This document shows, one piece after another, positions 1 through 6,185 of a stretch of 6,495 bases of DNA (position 1 is its first letter; every line of letters starts with the position of its first letter). A program made the position numbers and the translations under genes. Below the pieces are notes generated by a model, which worked only from the letters and a program-made list of their open reading frames with translations, ran no database searches and was not told the DNA's origin. The DNA comes from Candidatus Eiseniibacteriota bacterium. GTDB taxonomy: Bacteria > Eisenbacteria > RBG-16-71-46. The DNA lies in the NCBI GenBank assembly GCA_023249815.1, contig JAHFBX010000172.1:1-6495 (forward strand). Direction: 5' to 3'.

Positions 1-4
1 CGCC

Positions 5-2497
5 GTGAGCGGCGGCGCGAAGGGCGCGGGCGGCGTCGAAGCTCCGGCGCGTCGTCGCGCCGCCTCGGCGGCGGGCCCCGGCGCCGACGGCAGGCCGGTC
101 GCGCGTGCCCGTGGCCGCGCCCGGCGTGCGGAAGCCGAGAAGCCCGAGCCCGAGGTGAACGAGGCCGAGCTCGAGGCGAGCCTCGGCGAGAAAGCCTCGG
201 GCAAGAACCTGGTCGTGGTGGAGTCGCCGACCAAGTCCAAGACGCTCACCAAGTTCCTCGGCAAGGACTTCATGGTGCTCGCTTCGAACGGGCACGTCAT
301 GGACCTGCCGAAGAGCCAGCTCGGCGTGGACATCGACAACGACTTCGAGCCCGAGTACGTGCCCATCCGCGGCAAGAACGCGGCGCTCGCCAAGATCCGC
401 GTGGCCGCACGCAGCGCGAACCTCGTCTACCTGGCGCCCGACCCCGACCGCGAAGGCGAGGCCATCGCCTGGCACCTCGCCAGCCAGCTGAAGGGCATCA
501 AGCGCCCGGTTCGGCGGCTCACGTTCAACGAGATCACGCAGCGCGCCGTCACCGAGGCGCTGCGCCACCCGCGCGACCTCGACATGAACCTCGTCAACGC
601 GCAACAGGCGCGGCGCGTGCTCGACCGGTTGGTGGGCTACAAGGTGAGCCCGTTCGTGTGGAGCACGGTCAAGTACGGGCTCTCGGCTGGCCGCGTGCAG
701 AGCGTGGCGTTGCGATTGATCTGCGATCGTGAGTCGGTGATCCGCGCGTTCGTCCCGGAGGAGTACTGGACGCTCGAAGTGGACTACTTCACGCCGGGCG
801 GCGAGCGCTTCACCGCGCGGCTCGTGCGCGTGGGCGAGGAGAAGCTCGAGAACGGCCAGCTCCGCGGCGACGCCGCCGGCGAGCGCGCCGCGGCGCTGGC
901 GGACGAGCTGCGCGAGGCCGCGGCCCGCATTGTGAGCATCGACACGAAGCCCAAGCGGAAGGGCGCCGTTCCGCCGTTCATCACCAGCACGCTGCAGCAG
1001 GCGGCGAGCAATCGCCACGGCTTCACCAGCCAGCGCACGATGCAGGTGGCCCAGAAGCTCTACGAAGGCATGGAGATCAGGGGACAAGGCAGCGTCGGTC
1101 TCATCACCTACATGCGTACGGACGCGCCTCGGCTCTCGAACGACGCGCTGGCCGAGATCCGCGGCTGGCTCGCGCGGGAGTTCGGCGACGCCTACGTCCC
1201 CGAGCAGCCGAACCTGTACCGCAGCAAGAAGGGCGCGCAGGAAGCGCACGAGGCCATTCGGCCCACGTCCATCGAGCGCACGCCAGCGTCCGTGAGACCA
1301 TTTCTCAGCGAAGAGCAGTTCAAGCTCTACGACCTGATCTGGAAGCGCGCGGTGGCCTCGCAGGCCACGCCCGCCGAGTTCGACCAGACGTCGGTGGACA
1401 TCGAGGCCGGACGGCTGGGCCTGCGCGCGTCGGGGAGCGTGCTGCGCTTCCCGGGCTGGTTGAAGGTGTACGGCCGCGACGAGGACGACGACGCCGAGGA
1501 GGGCCGCCTGCCCGAGCTGGAGCAGGGCTGGGCGCTGACCGTGGCGAGCGCGCCCGACACGGGCACGCGGCCGTCACGCGAGACCGCCGCGGGCGAGGCG
1601 CCCGCGGCGCCGGTGCGCCCCGAGCAGCACTTCACGCAGCCGCCGCCCCGCTACACGGACGCGTCGCTCGTCAAGGCGCTCGAAGAGGAGAACATCGGCC
1701 GCCCGAGCACGTACGCCACCATCGTCTCCACGATCACGAAGCGCGACTACGTCGAGCGCGAGGGCCGGTCGCTGAAGCCCACGGATCTCGGCATGCTCGT
1801 GACGAAACTGCTGGTCGAGCATTTCCCCGACGTGTTCAACGTCGAGTTCACCGCCGGCATGGAGGAGGAGCTGGACGAGGTCGAGGAGGGCAAGCGCGAG
1901 TGGCATCACGTCGTGCGCGACCTGTGGACGCCGCTCCACAAGGACCTCGAGGACCTGAAGGGCAAGACGAGCGCGATCAAGAAGAGCCTGCTCGAGAAGA
2001 CCGACATCACCTGCCCCGCCTGCGGCAAGCACAAGCTCGTCAAGAAATACGGCAGGAACGGAGCGTTCCTCGCGTGCCCGGGCTACCCCGAGTGCAAGCA
2101 CACGCAGCCGCTGGACCAGGCCGAGCTGCCGGTGCCGGTCGAGGGCAAGTGCGAGCTGTGCGGCGCCGGGCTCGTGGCGCGGCAGGGCCCCTACGGCCGC
2201 TACATCCATTGCGAGCGCCGGCCGGAGTGCAAGTTCACCAAGCCGTTCACGCTCGGCGTACCGTGCCCGCAGTGCGGCCAGGGCGAGCTCGCGGAGAAGC
2301 GCAGCCGCCGCGGCAAGATCTTCTACTCGTGCACCCGCTGGCCGGAGTGCGATTTCGCGCTGTGGGACAAGCCTGTCGCGAAGGCGTGTCCGAACGGCGA
2401 CTCCCCGCTGATGGTGGAGAAGACCTACAAGTCCGGCATGTCGCTCGTGTGCCCGAAGTGCCGGACCAAGGTGGCCGCCGAGCCCGCCAGTGCGTGA
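5..2497 (+). CDS. topA: DNA topoisomerase I (type IA), start possibly upstream of the window
   Basis: This enzyme relaxes negatively supercoiled DNA by cutting and passing one strand, with a 5'-phosphotyrosine intermediate. From the GTG at position 5 it has 830 residues, within the usual bacterial TopA range. The TOPRIM domain starts at about residue 68 with VVVESPTKSK (Glu73) and has the metal-binding DPDRE acids Asp146, Asp148 and Glu150. The active-site tyrosine is Tyr369 in GLITYMRTD. The core continues to about residue 650, including ENIGRPSTYA near 563-571. Three complete four-cysteine zinc ribbons follow (Cys670/673/691/697, 716/719/736/742, 754/757/776/782) and then a fourth with only Cys795/816/819. 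Residues 1-66 are an Ala/Arg/Gly/Pro/Glu-rich tail, probably disordered. The true start is unsettled: the frame is open to the left edge, and a GTG at 155 would remove 50 residues without touching the TOPRIM core. Its last 8 bases overlap xerC. Confidence 0.96.
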   Translation: MSGGAKGAGGVEAPARRRAASAAGPGADGRPVARARGRARRAEAEKPEPEVNEAELEASLGEKASGKNLVVVESPTKSKTLTKFLGKDFMVLASNGHVMDLPKSQLGVDIDNDFEPEYVPIRGKNAALAKIRVAARSANLVYLAPDPDREGEAIAWHLASQLKGIKRPVRRLTFNEITQRAVTEALRHPRDLDMNLVNAQQARRVLDRLVGYKVSPFVWSTVKYGLSAGRVQSVALRLICDRESVIRAFVPEEYWTLEVDYFTPGGERFTARLVRVGEEKLENGQLRGDAAGERAAALADELREAAARIVSIDTKPKRKGAVPPFITSTLQQAASNRHGFTSQRTMQVAQKLYEGMEIRGQGSVGLITYMRTDAPRLSNDALAEIRGWLAREFGDAYVPEQPNLYRSKKGAQEAHEAIRPTSIERTPASVRPFLSEEQFKLYDLIWKRAVASQATPAEFDQTSVDIEAGRLGLRASGSVLRFPGWLKVYGRDEDDDAEEGRLPELEQGWALTVASAPDTGTRPSRETAAGEAPAAPVRPEQHFTQPPPRYTDASLVKALEEENIGRPSTYATIVSTITKRDYVEREGRSLKPTDLGMLVTKLLVEHFPDVFNVEFTAGMEEELDEVEEGKREWHHVVRDLWTPLHKDLEDLKGKTSAIKKSLLEKTDITCPACGKHKLVKKYGRNGAFLACPGYPECKHTQPLDQAELPVPVEGKCELCGAGLVARQGPYGRYIHCERRPECKFTKPFTLGVPCPQCGQGELAEKRSRRGKIFYSCTRWPECDFALWDKPVAKACPNGDSPLMVEKTYKSGMSLVCPKCRTKVAAEPASA

Positions 2498-3389
2498 CGC
2501 GCTCGAGAGTTTCCTCTCCGAGCTCAAGGCGACGCGACGCGCCTCGCCGCACACCCTCGCCGCCTATCGCCGCGACCTGACGCGGGTGATGGACCTGGCC
2601 GCGGGCCCGGGGAAGCCGCTCGTCGCGGCCGCGTGGGACCAGGCGCTGCTCGAACGCGCCATGCGAGAGCAGTTTCGGCTGGGTCACGCCGCAGCCAGCA
2701 GCGCACGCGCGCTCGCCGCGTGGCGGAGCTTCGGGCGCTTCCTGGTCCGGCGCGGCCTCCTGCCGAGCGATCCGGCTCGCGCGCTGTCGTTCCCGCGCCT
2801 GCCGCGTCGGCTGCCGCGCACGCTGCCGCGCTTGGACCTGGGTGGCGCGCTCGACCGGCTCGCTGCCACGGGCGACCGGGACGCCGCGCGCGACCTGGCG
2901 TTGCTCGAGATCACGTACTCCGCGGGGCTCCGGCTCTCCGAGCTGGTCGGCCTGCATCGCGGCGACCTGGATCGCGGAGCGAGGCTGCTGCGCGTGCGCG
3001 GCAAGGGCCGCAAGGAGCGCGTGACGCCCGTGGGTGCGCGCGCGCTCGCGGCGCTCGACCGCTACCTCGAGCAGGACGGTCGCACGAGCGGTCCGCGCGA
3101 CGAGCCACTGTTTCGGGGCCGCGCTCGCGCAGGCGCTTCGGCGGCGCTGTCGCCGCGCACCGTGCAGCGTGTCGTCCGCCGCCGGCTGGCGCAGGTGGCG
3201 GGCGGGCTCGGCGTGACGCCGCACGCGCTCCGCCATTCGTTCGCGACCCACCTGCTCGATGCCGGCGCCGACCTGCGCGCGATTCAAGAGTTGCTCGGCC
3301 ATGCTTCGCTCGCGAGCACGCAGGTGTACACGCACGTCTCGCGCACGCGGCTCCAGAAGGCCTATGCGCAGGCCCACCCGCGTGCCTGA
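2490..3389 (+). CDS. xerC: Tyrosine recombinase, XerC-type
   Basis: This is a site-specific recombinase that, with a XerD partner, resolves chromosome dimers at the dif site near the terminus before division. It has 299 residues, almost the same as E. coli XerC and XerD (298). Residues 1-100 form the core-binding SAM-like domain (FLSEL...R..S..TL..YRRDL). The catalytic domain follows with every expected residue: Arg148 (YSAGLRLSE), Lys172 (GKGRKE), His245 and Arg248 (PHALRHSFATHLL), His271 (LLGHAS) and the nucleophile Tyr280 (TQVYTHV). The spacing nearly matches E. coli XerD numbering. I prefer XerC over XerD from the QELLGHAS..STQVYTHV wording and the AHPRA tail, but the two are hard to tell apart by eye. 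The GTG start overlaps topA by 8 bases and gives the full N-terminal domain. The next ATG, at 2589, would cut into it. Upstream Shine-Dalgarno sequence is weak, so translation is probably coupled to topA. Confidence 0.94.
   Translation: MRDALESFLSELKATRRASPHTLAAYRRDLTRVMDLAAGPGKPLVAAAWDQALLERAMREQFRLGHAAASSARALAAWRSFGRFLVRRGLLPSDPARALSFPRLPRRLPRTLPRLDLGGALDRLAATGDRDAARDLALLEITYSAGLRLSELVGLHRGDLDRGARLLRVRGKGRKERVTPVGARALAALDRYLEQDGRTSGPRDEPLFRGRARAGASAALSPRTVQRVVRRRLAQVAGGLGVTPHALRHSFATHLLDAGADLRAIQELLGHASLASTQVYTHVSRTRLQKAYAQAHPRA
3355..3360 (+). promoter_or_regulatory. Candidate ribosome-binding site of the lipoprotein gene
   Basis: AGAAGG lies inside the end of xerC, only 3 bases before the ATG at 3364. 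The spacing is shorter than ideal, so it supports this start only weakly. For the alternative GTG at 3382 there is no comparable site at a normal distance. Confidence 0.4.
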
Positions 3390-4443
3390 GCCGCGCCGGC
3401 CGGCCCGACGCCTGGTGCTGGCCGTCGCGCTGTTCGCGCTGGCCGCCTCGGGCTGCGCGAGGAAGCAACCGCCCTCGGGCGGACCTCCGGACCTAGACCC
3501 GCCGCTCGTGATCGCGGCCGACCCGGACTCGGGCGCCACGTCGGTGCCGCGCGACGCGCGGCTCTCGGTGGAGTTCAGCGAGGGCATGGACCCTCGCTCC
3601 ACGACGCTCGGCGTGGAGGTGGCGCCGCGAGTGGACGTGAGGCAGCGCCGCTGGAGCGGGCGGCGCCTGACGCTCGTGCTCGCCGACTCGCTCCGCCGGG
3701 ACCACACCTACACGCTGTTCGTCGGCAGCGACGCGCGCGACCGCCACGGGAACCCGCTGCGCACGGGCCGCGCCATCCCATTCACGACTGGCGCCACGTT
3801 CCCACCCGGCATCATCGAGGGCGAGGTGCTCGCCACGGGGTTCACCGCACCCGGCACCTACCTGTGGTGCTATCCCGAGGGTGTCGAGCCCGACAGCACG
3901 GCGCGCGACTTCGAGGCCGTGGGGCTCGCGAGCGAGGGCGGTGCGTTTCGCATCACCGGGCTCAACGTGCCCGGTCGCTATCGGCTGTGGGCGTTCGCGG
4001 ATCTCAACAAGAACCATTCGTTCGAGCCCGGCCAGGACCTGCTCGCCGGCGCCGATACGACACTGGCGCTCACCGCCGGCCAGGCGCTGGCGAGCGGCGT
4101 CCGGCTCCGCGTCGTGAATCCCCGGGCGCCGGGGCGCGTCAAAGGTACCGTGCTCGATTCGTTGCGCGACTCGCGCGGCACGCTCCGGCTGATCGTCATC
4201 TCCGAGAGCGACTCCACGCGCCGGCTGCTCTACGATCTCGACCCCTCGGGCGCGTACGATTTCGGCTGGGAGCCGGGGGCCTACCGCGTGCGGGCGTTCC
4301 GTGACACCGACCGGAACAAGGTGTGGAAGCGTGACGAGGAAGGGGCGAGCGAGGAGCGGCGCGTCGTGGTGTCGCCGGGCGAGTCGCAGGAGCTGCCCAC
4401 GTTCGTGCTGGTCCGGCCGAAGCCGGCCGAGCCGTCACCGTGA
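3364..4443 (+). CDS. Ig-like (Big_5-type) lipoprotein of unknown function with two DxNxN-loop modules
   Basis: This is a predicted lipid-anchored envelope protein of 359 residues from the ATG at 3364. A basic n-region (RRPARR) leads to a hydrophobic stretch (LVLAVALFALAASG) and lipobox Cys31. Ala at +2 gives no inner-membrane retention signal by the proteobacterial rule. After a Pro/Gly linker (QPPSGGPPD), residues about 46-145 look like a Big_5 Ig-like domain: PDSGATSVPRDARLSVEFSEGMD, a hydrophobic strand LTLVLADSL, and YTLFVGSDARDRHGNPL. Residues 150-350 look like beta-sandwich units holding a repeated module, PGRYRLWAFADLNKN (203-217) and PGAYRVRAFRDTDRN (304-318). The resemblance to Bacteroidota 'Ig-like domain-containing proteins' is from memory. 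The start could also be the GTG at 3382 (353 residues, 8-base overlap with xerC). I kept the ATG because AGAAGG lies just before it, though only 3 bases away. The frame is open further left inside xerC, but that part lacks protein-like sequence. Its stop is 7 bases before dapF. No enzymatic motif was seen. Confidence 0.82.
   Translation: MRRPTRVPEPRRPARRLVLAVALFALAASGCARKQPPSGGPPDLDPPLVIAADPDSGATSVPRDARLSVEFSEGMDPRSTTLGVEVAPRVDVRQRRWSGRRLTLVLADSLRRDHTYTLFVGSDARDRHGNPLRTGRAIPFTTGATFPPGIIEGEVLATGFTAPGTYLWCYPEGVEPDSTARDFEAVGLASEGGAFRITGLNVPGRYRLWAFADLNKNHSFEPGQDLLAGADTTLALTAGQALASGVRLRVVNPRAPGRVKGTVLDSLRDSRGTLRLIVISESDSTRRLLYDLDPSGAYDFGWEPGAYRVRAFRDTDRNKVWKRDEEGASEERRVVVSPGESQELPTFVLVRPKPAEPSP
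3970..4038 (+). repeat. Lipoprotein internal module, copy 1 (DxNxN loop)
   Basis: This encodes residues 203-225 of the lipoprotein. The pattern PG-x-YR-x-x-AF-x-D-x-N-x-N starts a loop with Asp213, Asn215 and Asn217 and ends with Gln224/Asp225, spaced like an EF-hand or dockerin calcium loop. The similarity to copy 2 is at protein level and the DNA has diverged, so it is an old duplication. Confidence 0.6.
4273..4341 (+). repeat. Lipoprotein internal module, copy 2 (DxDxN loop)
   Basis: This encodes residues 304-326. The same framework, PG-x-YR-x-x-AF-x-D, is followed by Asp314, Asp316 and Asn318 and by Asp324/Glu325 at the loop end. Acid spacing (1, 3, 5 and 12) fits a calcium loop better than copy 1 does. 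Calcium binding itself is inference. Confidence 0.6.
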
Positions 4444-4445
4444 GG
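4442..4445 (+). promoter_or_regulatory. Ribosome-binding site of dapF, overlapping the lipoprotein stop codon
   Basis: GAGG overlaps the last two bases of the TGA stop of the lipoprotein gene and ends 5 bases before the dapF ATG. It decides the dapF start and suggests that ribosomes finishing the lipoprotein re-initiate on dapF. Confidence 0.7.
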
Positions 4446-4450
4446 CGTTC

Positions 4451-5257
4451 ATGAAGCTGGCGTTCACCAAGATGCACGGCGCGGGCAACGACTTCGTGGT
4501 CGTGGACCATCGCGAGCCGTTCCTGCCCGCCGCGCGGCGCGAGCTGTTCAAGTCGTGGTGTGACCGTCGCCGTGGCATCGGCGCCGACGGTGTGTTGCTG
4601 CTCGAGCGCGATCCGGAGTTCGACTTCGCGATGCGCTACCACAACGCCGATGGCGGCGTCGCCGAGTTCTGCGGCAACGGCGCGCGCTGCATCGCCCGCT
4701 TCGCGCTCGAGCGCGGCCTCGGGAAGGGCGGCGAGGTGAGGTTCCGCACCGACGCGGGCGCGAAGCGCGCGCGTGCCACGGAGGACGGCCGCATCGCGCT
4801 GTGGTTCGGCGCTGTCTCGGACGGCGAGCCCATGACGCTGGAGGCGGCGGGCCGCACGTTCACCGGGCGCCGCGTCGTGGCCGGCGTTCCGCACCTGGTG
4901 ATCCCGGTGCCGCGCGTCTCGGAGGTGCCGCTCGCGGAATGGGCGCCCCCGCTTCGCGCGCACGCGCGGCTGGGCCCCGAGGGCGCGAACGTGGACTTCG
5001 TCGCGCGCCAGCCCGACGGCCGCGTCGCCATGCGCACGTGGGAGCGCGGCGTCGAGGGCGAGACGCTGGCTTGCGGCAGCGGTGCCATGGCGAGCGCGCT
5101 GTGGGCGGTCGTGGAGGGGGCGAGCGCGCCGGTGACGATCGCGACCGCGGGCGGCGAGAACCTGGTCGTCAACTTCGGCCGCGGGGCGAGTGAACGCGAG
5201 GCCACGCTCGTGGGCCCCGCCGTGAGTGTCTTCACCGGAGAGTGGCAGCAGACCTGA
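4451..5257 (+). CDS. dapF: Diaminopimelate epimerase
   Basis: This cytoplasmic, cofactor-independent epimerase converts LL- to meso-diaminopimelate, the direct precursor of lysine and the cross-linking residue of most Gram-negative peptidoglycan. It has 268 residues, typical of the family (about 265-280). It shows two mirrored halves, each with its catalytic cysteine: Cys74 in EFCGNGARC and Cys208 in ACGSGA. Other substrate-pocket motifs are GAGNDF (Asn13), HNADG (Asn65), GANVDF (Asn180) and WERGVEGET (Glu198, Arg199). The family GNPH motif reads GVPH here (Val146), a variant I believe is common outside proteobacteria. The frame is open 50 codons upstream inside the lipoprotein gene, but the family begins at MKLAFTKMHG and a GAGG ribosome-binding site lies 5 bases before this ATG. 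It sits 7 bases after the lipoprotein stop and 37 before dapA. Confidence 0.97.
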   Translation: MKLAFTKMHGAGNDFVVVDHREPFLPAARRELFKSWCDRRRGIGADGVLLLERDPEFDFAMRYHNADGGVAEFCGNGARCIARFALERGLGKGGEVRFRTDAGAKRARATEDGRIALWFGAVSDGEPMTLEAAGRTFTGRRVVAGVPHLVIPVPRVSEVPLAEWAPPLRAHARLGPEGANVDFVARQPDGRVAMRTWERGVEGETLACGSGAMASALWAVVEGASAPVTIATAGGENLVVNFGRGASEREATLVGPAVSVFTGEWQQT

Positions 5258-5283
5258 ACCGGCGCGCGCGAGCCGCCACGACG

Positions 5284-5289
5284 AGGAGG
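5284..5289 (+). promoter_or_regulatory. Strong ribosome-binding site of dapA
   Basis: A full AGGAGG, 5 bases before the dapA ATG, lies in the only real intergenic gap of the window (5258-5294). It is the strongest Shine-Dalgarno match here and suggests dapA is translated independently of its upstream neighbour. No hairpin terminator or lysine-riboswitch-sized leader fits in the 37-base gap. Confidence 0.85.
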
Positions 5290-5294
5290 GAGTC

Positions 5295-6185
5295 ATGTTC
5301 GAGGGTCTCTCGGTCGCGATGGTGACGCCGTTCCGTTCGGGAGCGGTGGACCGCGATGCGGTGGAGCGTTTGGTCGAGCACATGATCACGGGCGGGGTGC
5401 AGGGCCTGGTGGTGTCGGGCTCCACCGGCGAGGCCGCGACCTGCACCGTGGAGGAACGCCGGACGCTGTGGGCGTTCGTGCGCGAGCGCGCGAAGGGCCG
5501 CGCCTGGGTCGTGGCGGGAACGGGCACGAACTCCACGGCGGACTCGATCACGCTGACGCGCATGGCCGAGGAGCTGCGCCTCGACGGCGCCATGGTCGTG
5601 ACGCCGTTCTACAACAAGCCGACACCCAAGGGGCAGGCGGCGCACTTCGCGGCGGTGGCGCGCTCCACCTCGCTGCCGCTCATCCTCTACAACGTGCCGG
5701 GCCGCACCGGCACGAACACCACGCCCGACGTGCTCGCCATGGTGCACGACCTGCCGAACGTGAAGGCGGTGAAGGAGGCGTCGGGGAACCTGGACCAGAT
5801 GGCGCAGGTGAAGACGCGCACCCGGTTGACGCTGTTGTCCGGCGACGACTCGCTGACACTCGCCTGTGCCGCCGTCGGCGGCGAGGGCATCGTGTCGGTG
5901 GTGGGTCAGGCCGCACCTCGCCAGATGCGAACGCTCTCGGACCTGTCCCGCGCCGGCAAGCCCGCCGAGGCGCTCGCCGCGCACCAGCTCCTGATGCCGC
6001 TGTTCCGGGCGGCGTTCCTAGAGTCGAACCCCGGCCCGATCAAGTACCTGCTCGCCGAGATGGGTCTGATCACCCACGAGCTGCGGCTGCCGCTGGTGCC
6101 CATCGAGCCCGCCACCGAGCAGGCCGTGCTCGAGGCCGCGAAGGCCGTGGGACTGTCGCTCGCCGGGGCGGGAGCACGCGCATGA
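5295..6185 (+). CDS. dapA: 4-hydroxy-tetrahydrodipicolinate synthase
   Basis: DapA is an aldolase-type (TIM-barrel) cytoplasmic enzyme that condenses pyruvate with aspartate semialdehyde, the committed step to diaminopimelate and lysine. It has 296 residues (E. coli 292) and aligns nearly end to end. The Schiff-base lysine is Lys160 in VKAVKEASGNL. The catalytic triad is Ser43 or Thr44 in GSTGEAAT, Tyr106 in TPFYNKPT and Tyr132 in LYNVPGRTG. Arg137 binds the aspartate semialdehyde carboxylate. In the lysine effector site, E. coli Asn80 and Glu84 correspond to Asn79 and Asp83, but His53 and His56 correspond to Val52 and Arg55, so inhibition by lysine may be weak or different. The ATG is fixed by an AGGAGG site 5 bases upstream and by the family start MFEG. 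The frame is open 23 codons further left into dapF, with no family resemblance. Its stop overlaps the dapB start as ATGA. Confidence 0.97.
   Translation: MFEGLSVAMVTPFRSGAVDRDAVERLVEHMITGGVQGLVVSGSTGEAATCTVEERRTLWAFVRERAKGRAWVVAGTGTNSTADSITLTRMAEELRLDGAMVVTPFYNKPTPKGQAAHFAAVARSTSLPLILYNVPGRTGTNTTPDVLAMVHDLPNVKAVKEASGNLDQMAQVKTRTRLTLLSGDDSLTLACAAVGGEGIVSVVGQAAPRQMRTLSDLSRAGKPAEALAAHQLLMPLFRAAFLESNPGPIKYLLAEMGLITHELRLPLVPIEPATEQAVLEAAKAVGLSLAGAGARA

Noticed and set aside
1574..2554. 326-codon open frame on the - strand over the TopA C-terminus
   Set aside because: Shadow of the zinc-ribbon coding region, Leu/Arg/Ala-rich with no motif.
3259..3363. Upstream extension of the lipoprotein frame into xerC
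   Set aside because: It would put 35 Arg/Ser-rich residues before a normal lipoprotein signal peptide and overlap the xerC catalytic end by 131 bases.
3395..3402. Palindrome CCGGCCGG just after xerC, considered as an operator or recombination site
   Set aside because: An 8-base GC palindrome is expected by chance here. It lies in the lipoprotein signal-peptide region and lacks the spacer-and-arms layout of a dif-like site.
2633..3496. 287-codon + frame overlapping xerC
   Set aside because: Ala/Arg/Pro-rich low-complexity translation in another frame of a confidently identified recombinase.
2247..3707. 486-codon open frame on the - strand across topA, xerC and the lipoprotein
   Set aside because: Arg/Ala-rich translation without domain motifs, lying over three genes with clear catalytic motifs on the other strand. 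Long antisense frames are expected at this GC content.
5258..5294. Terminator or riboswitch between dapF and dapA
   Set aside because: Only 37 bases, no stable stem followed by a T-run, and far too short for a lysine riboswitch. It holds just the dapA ribosome-binding site.
4196..5593. 465-codon open frame on the - strand across dapF
   Set aside because: Composition follows the complement of the sense codons, with no recognisable domain and no ribosome-binding site logic. The dapF and dapA assignments explain the DNA.
5232..5984. 250-codon open frame on the - strand over dapA
   Set aside because: His/Arg-rich shadow without a domain; dapA is certain on the + strand.
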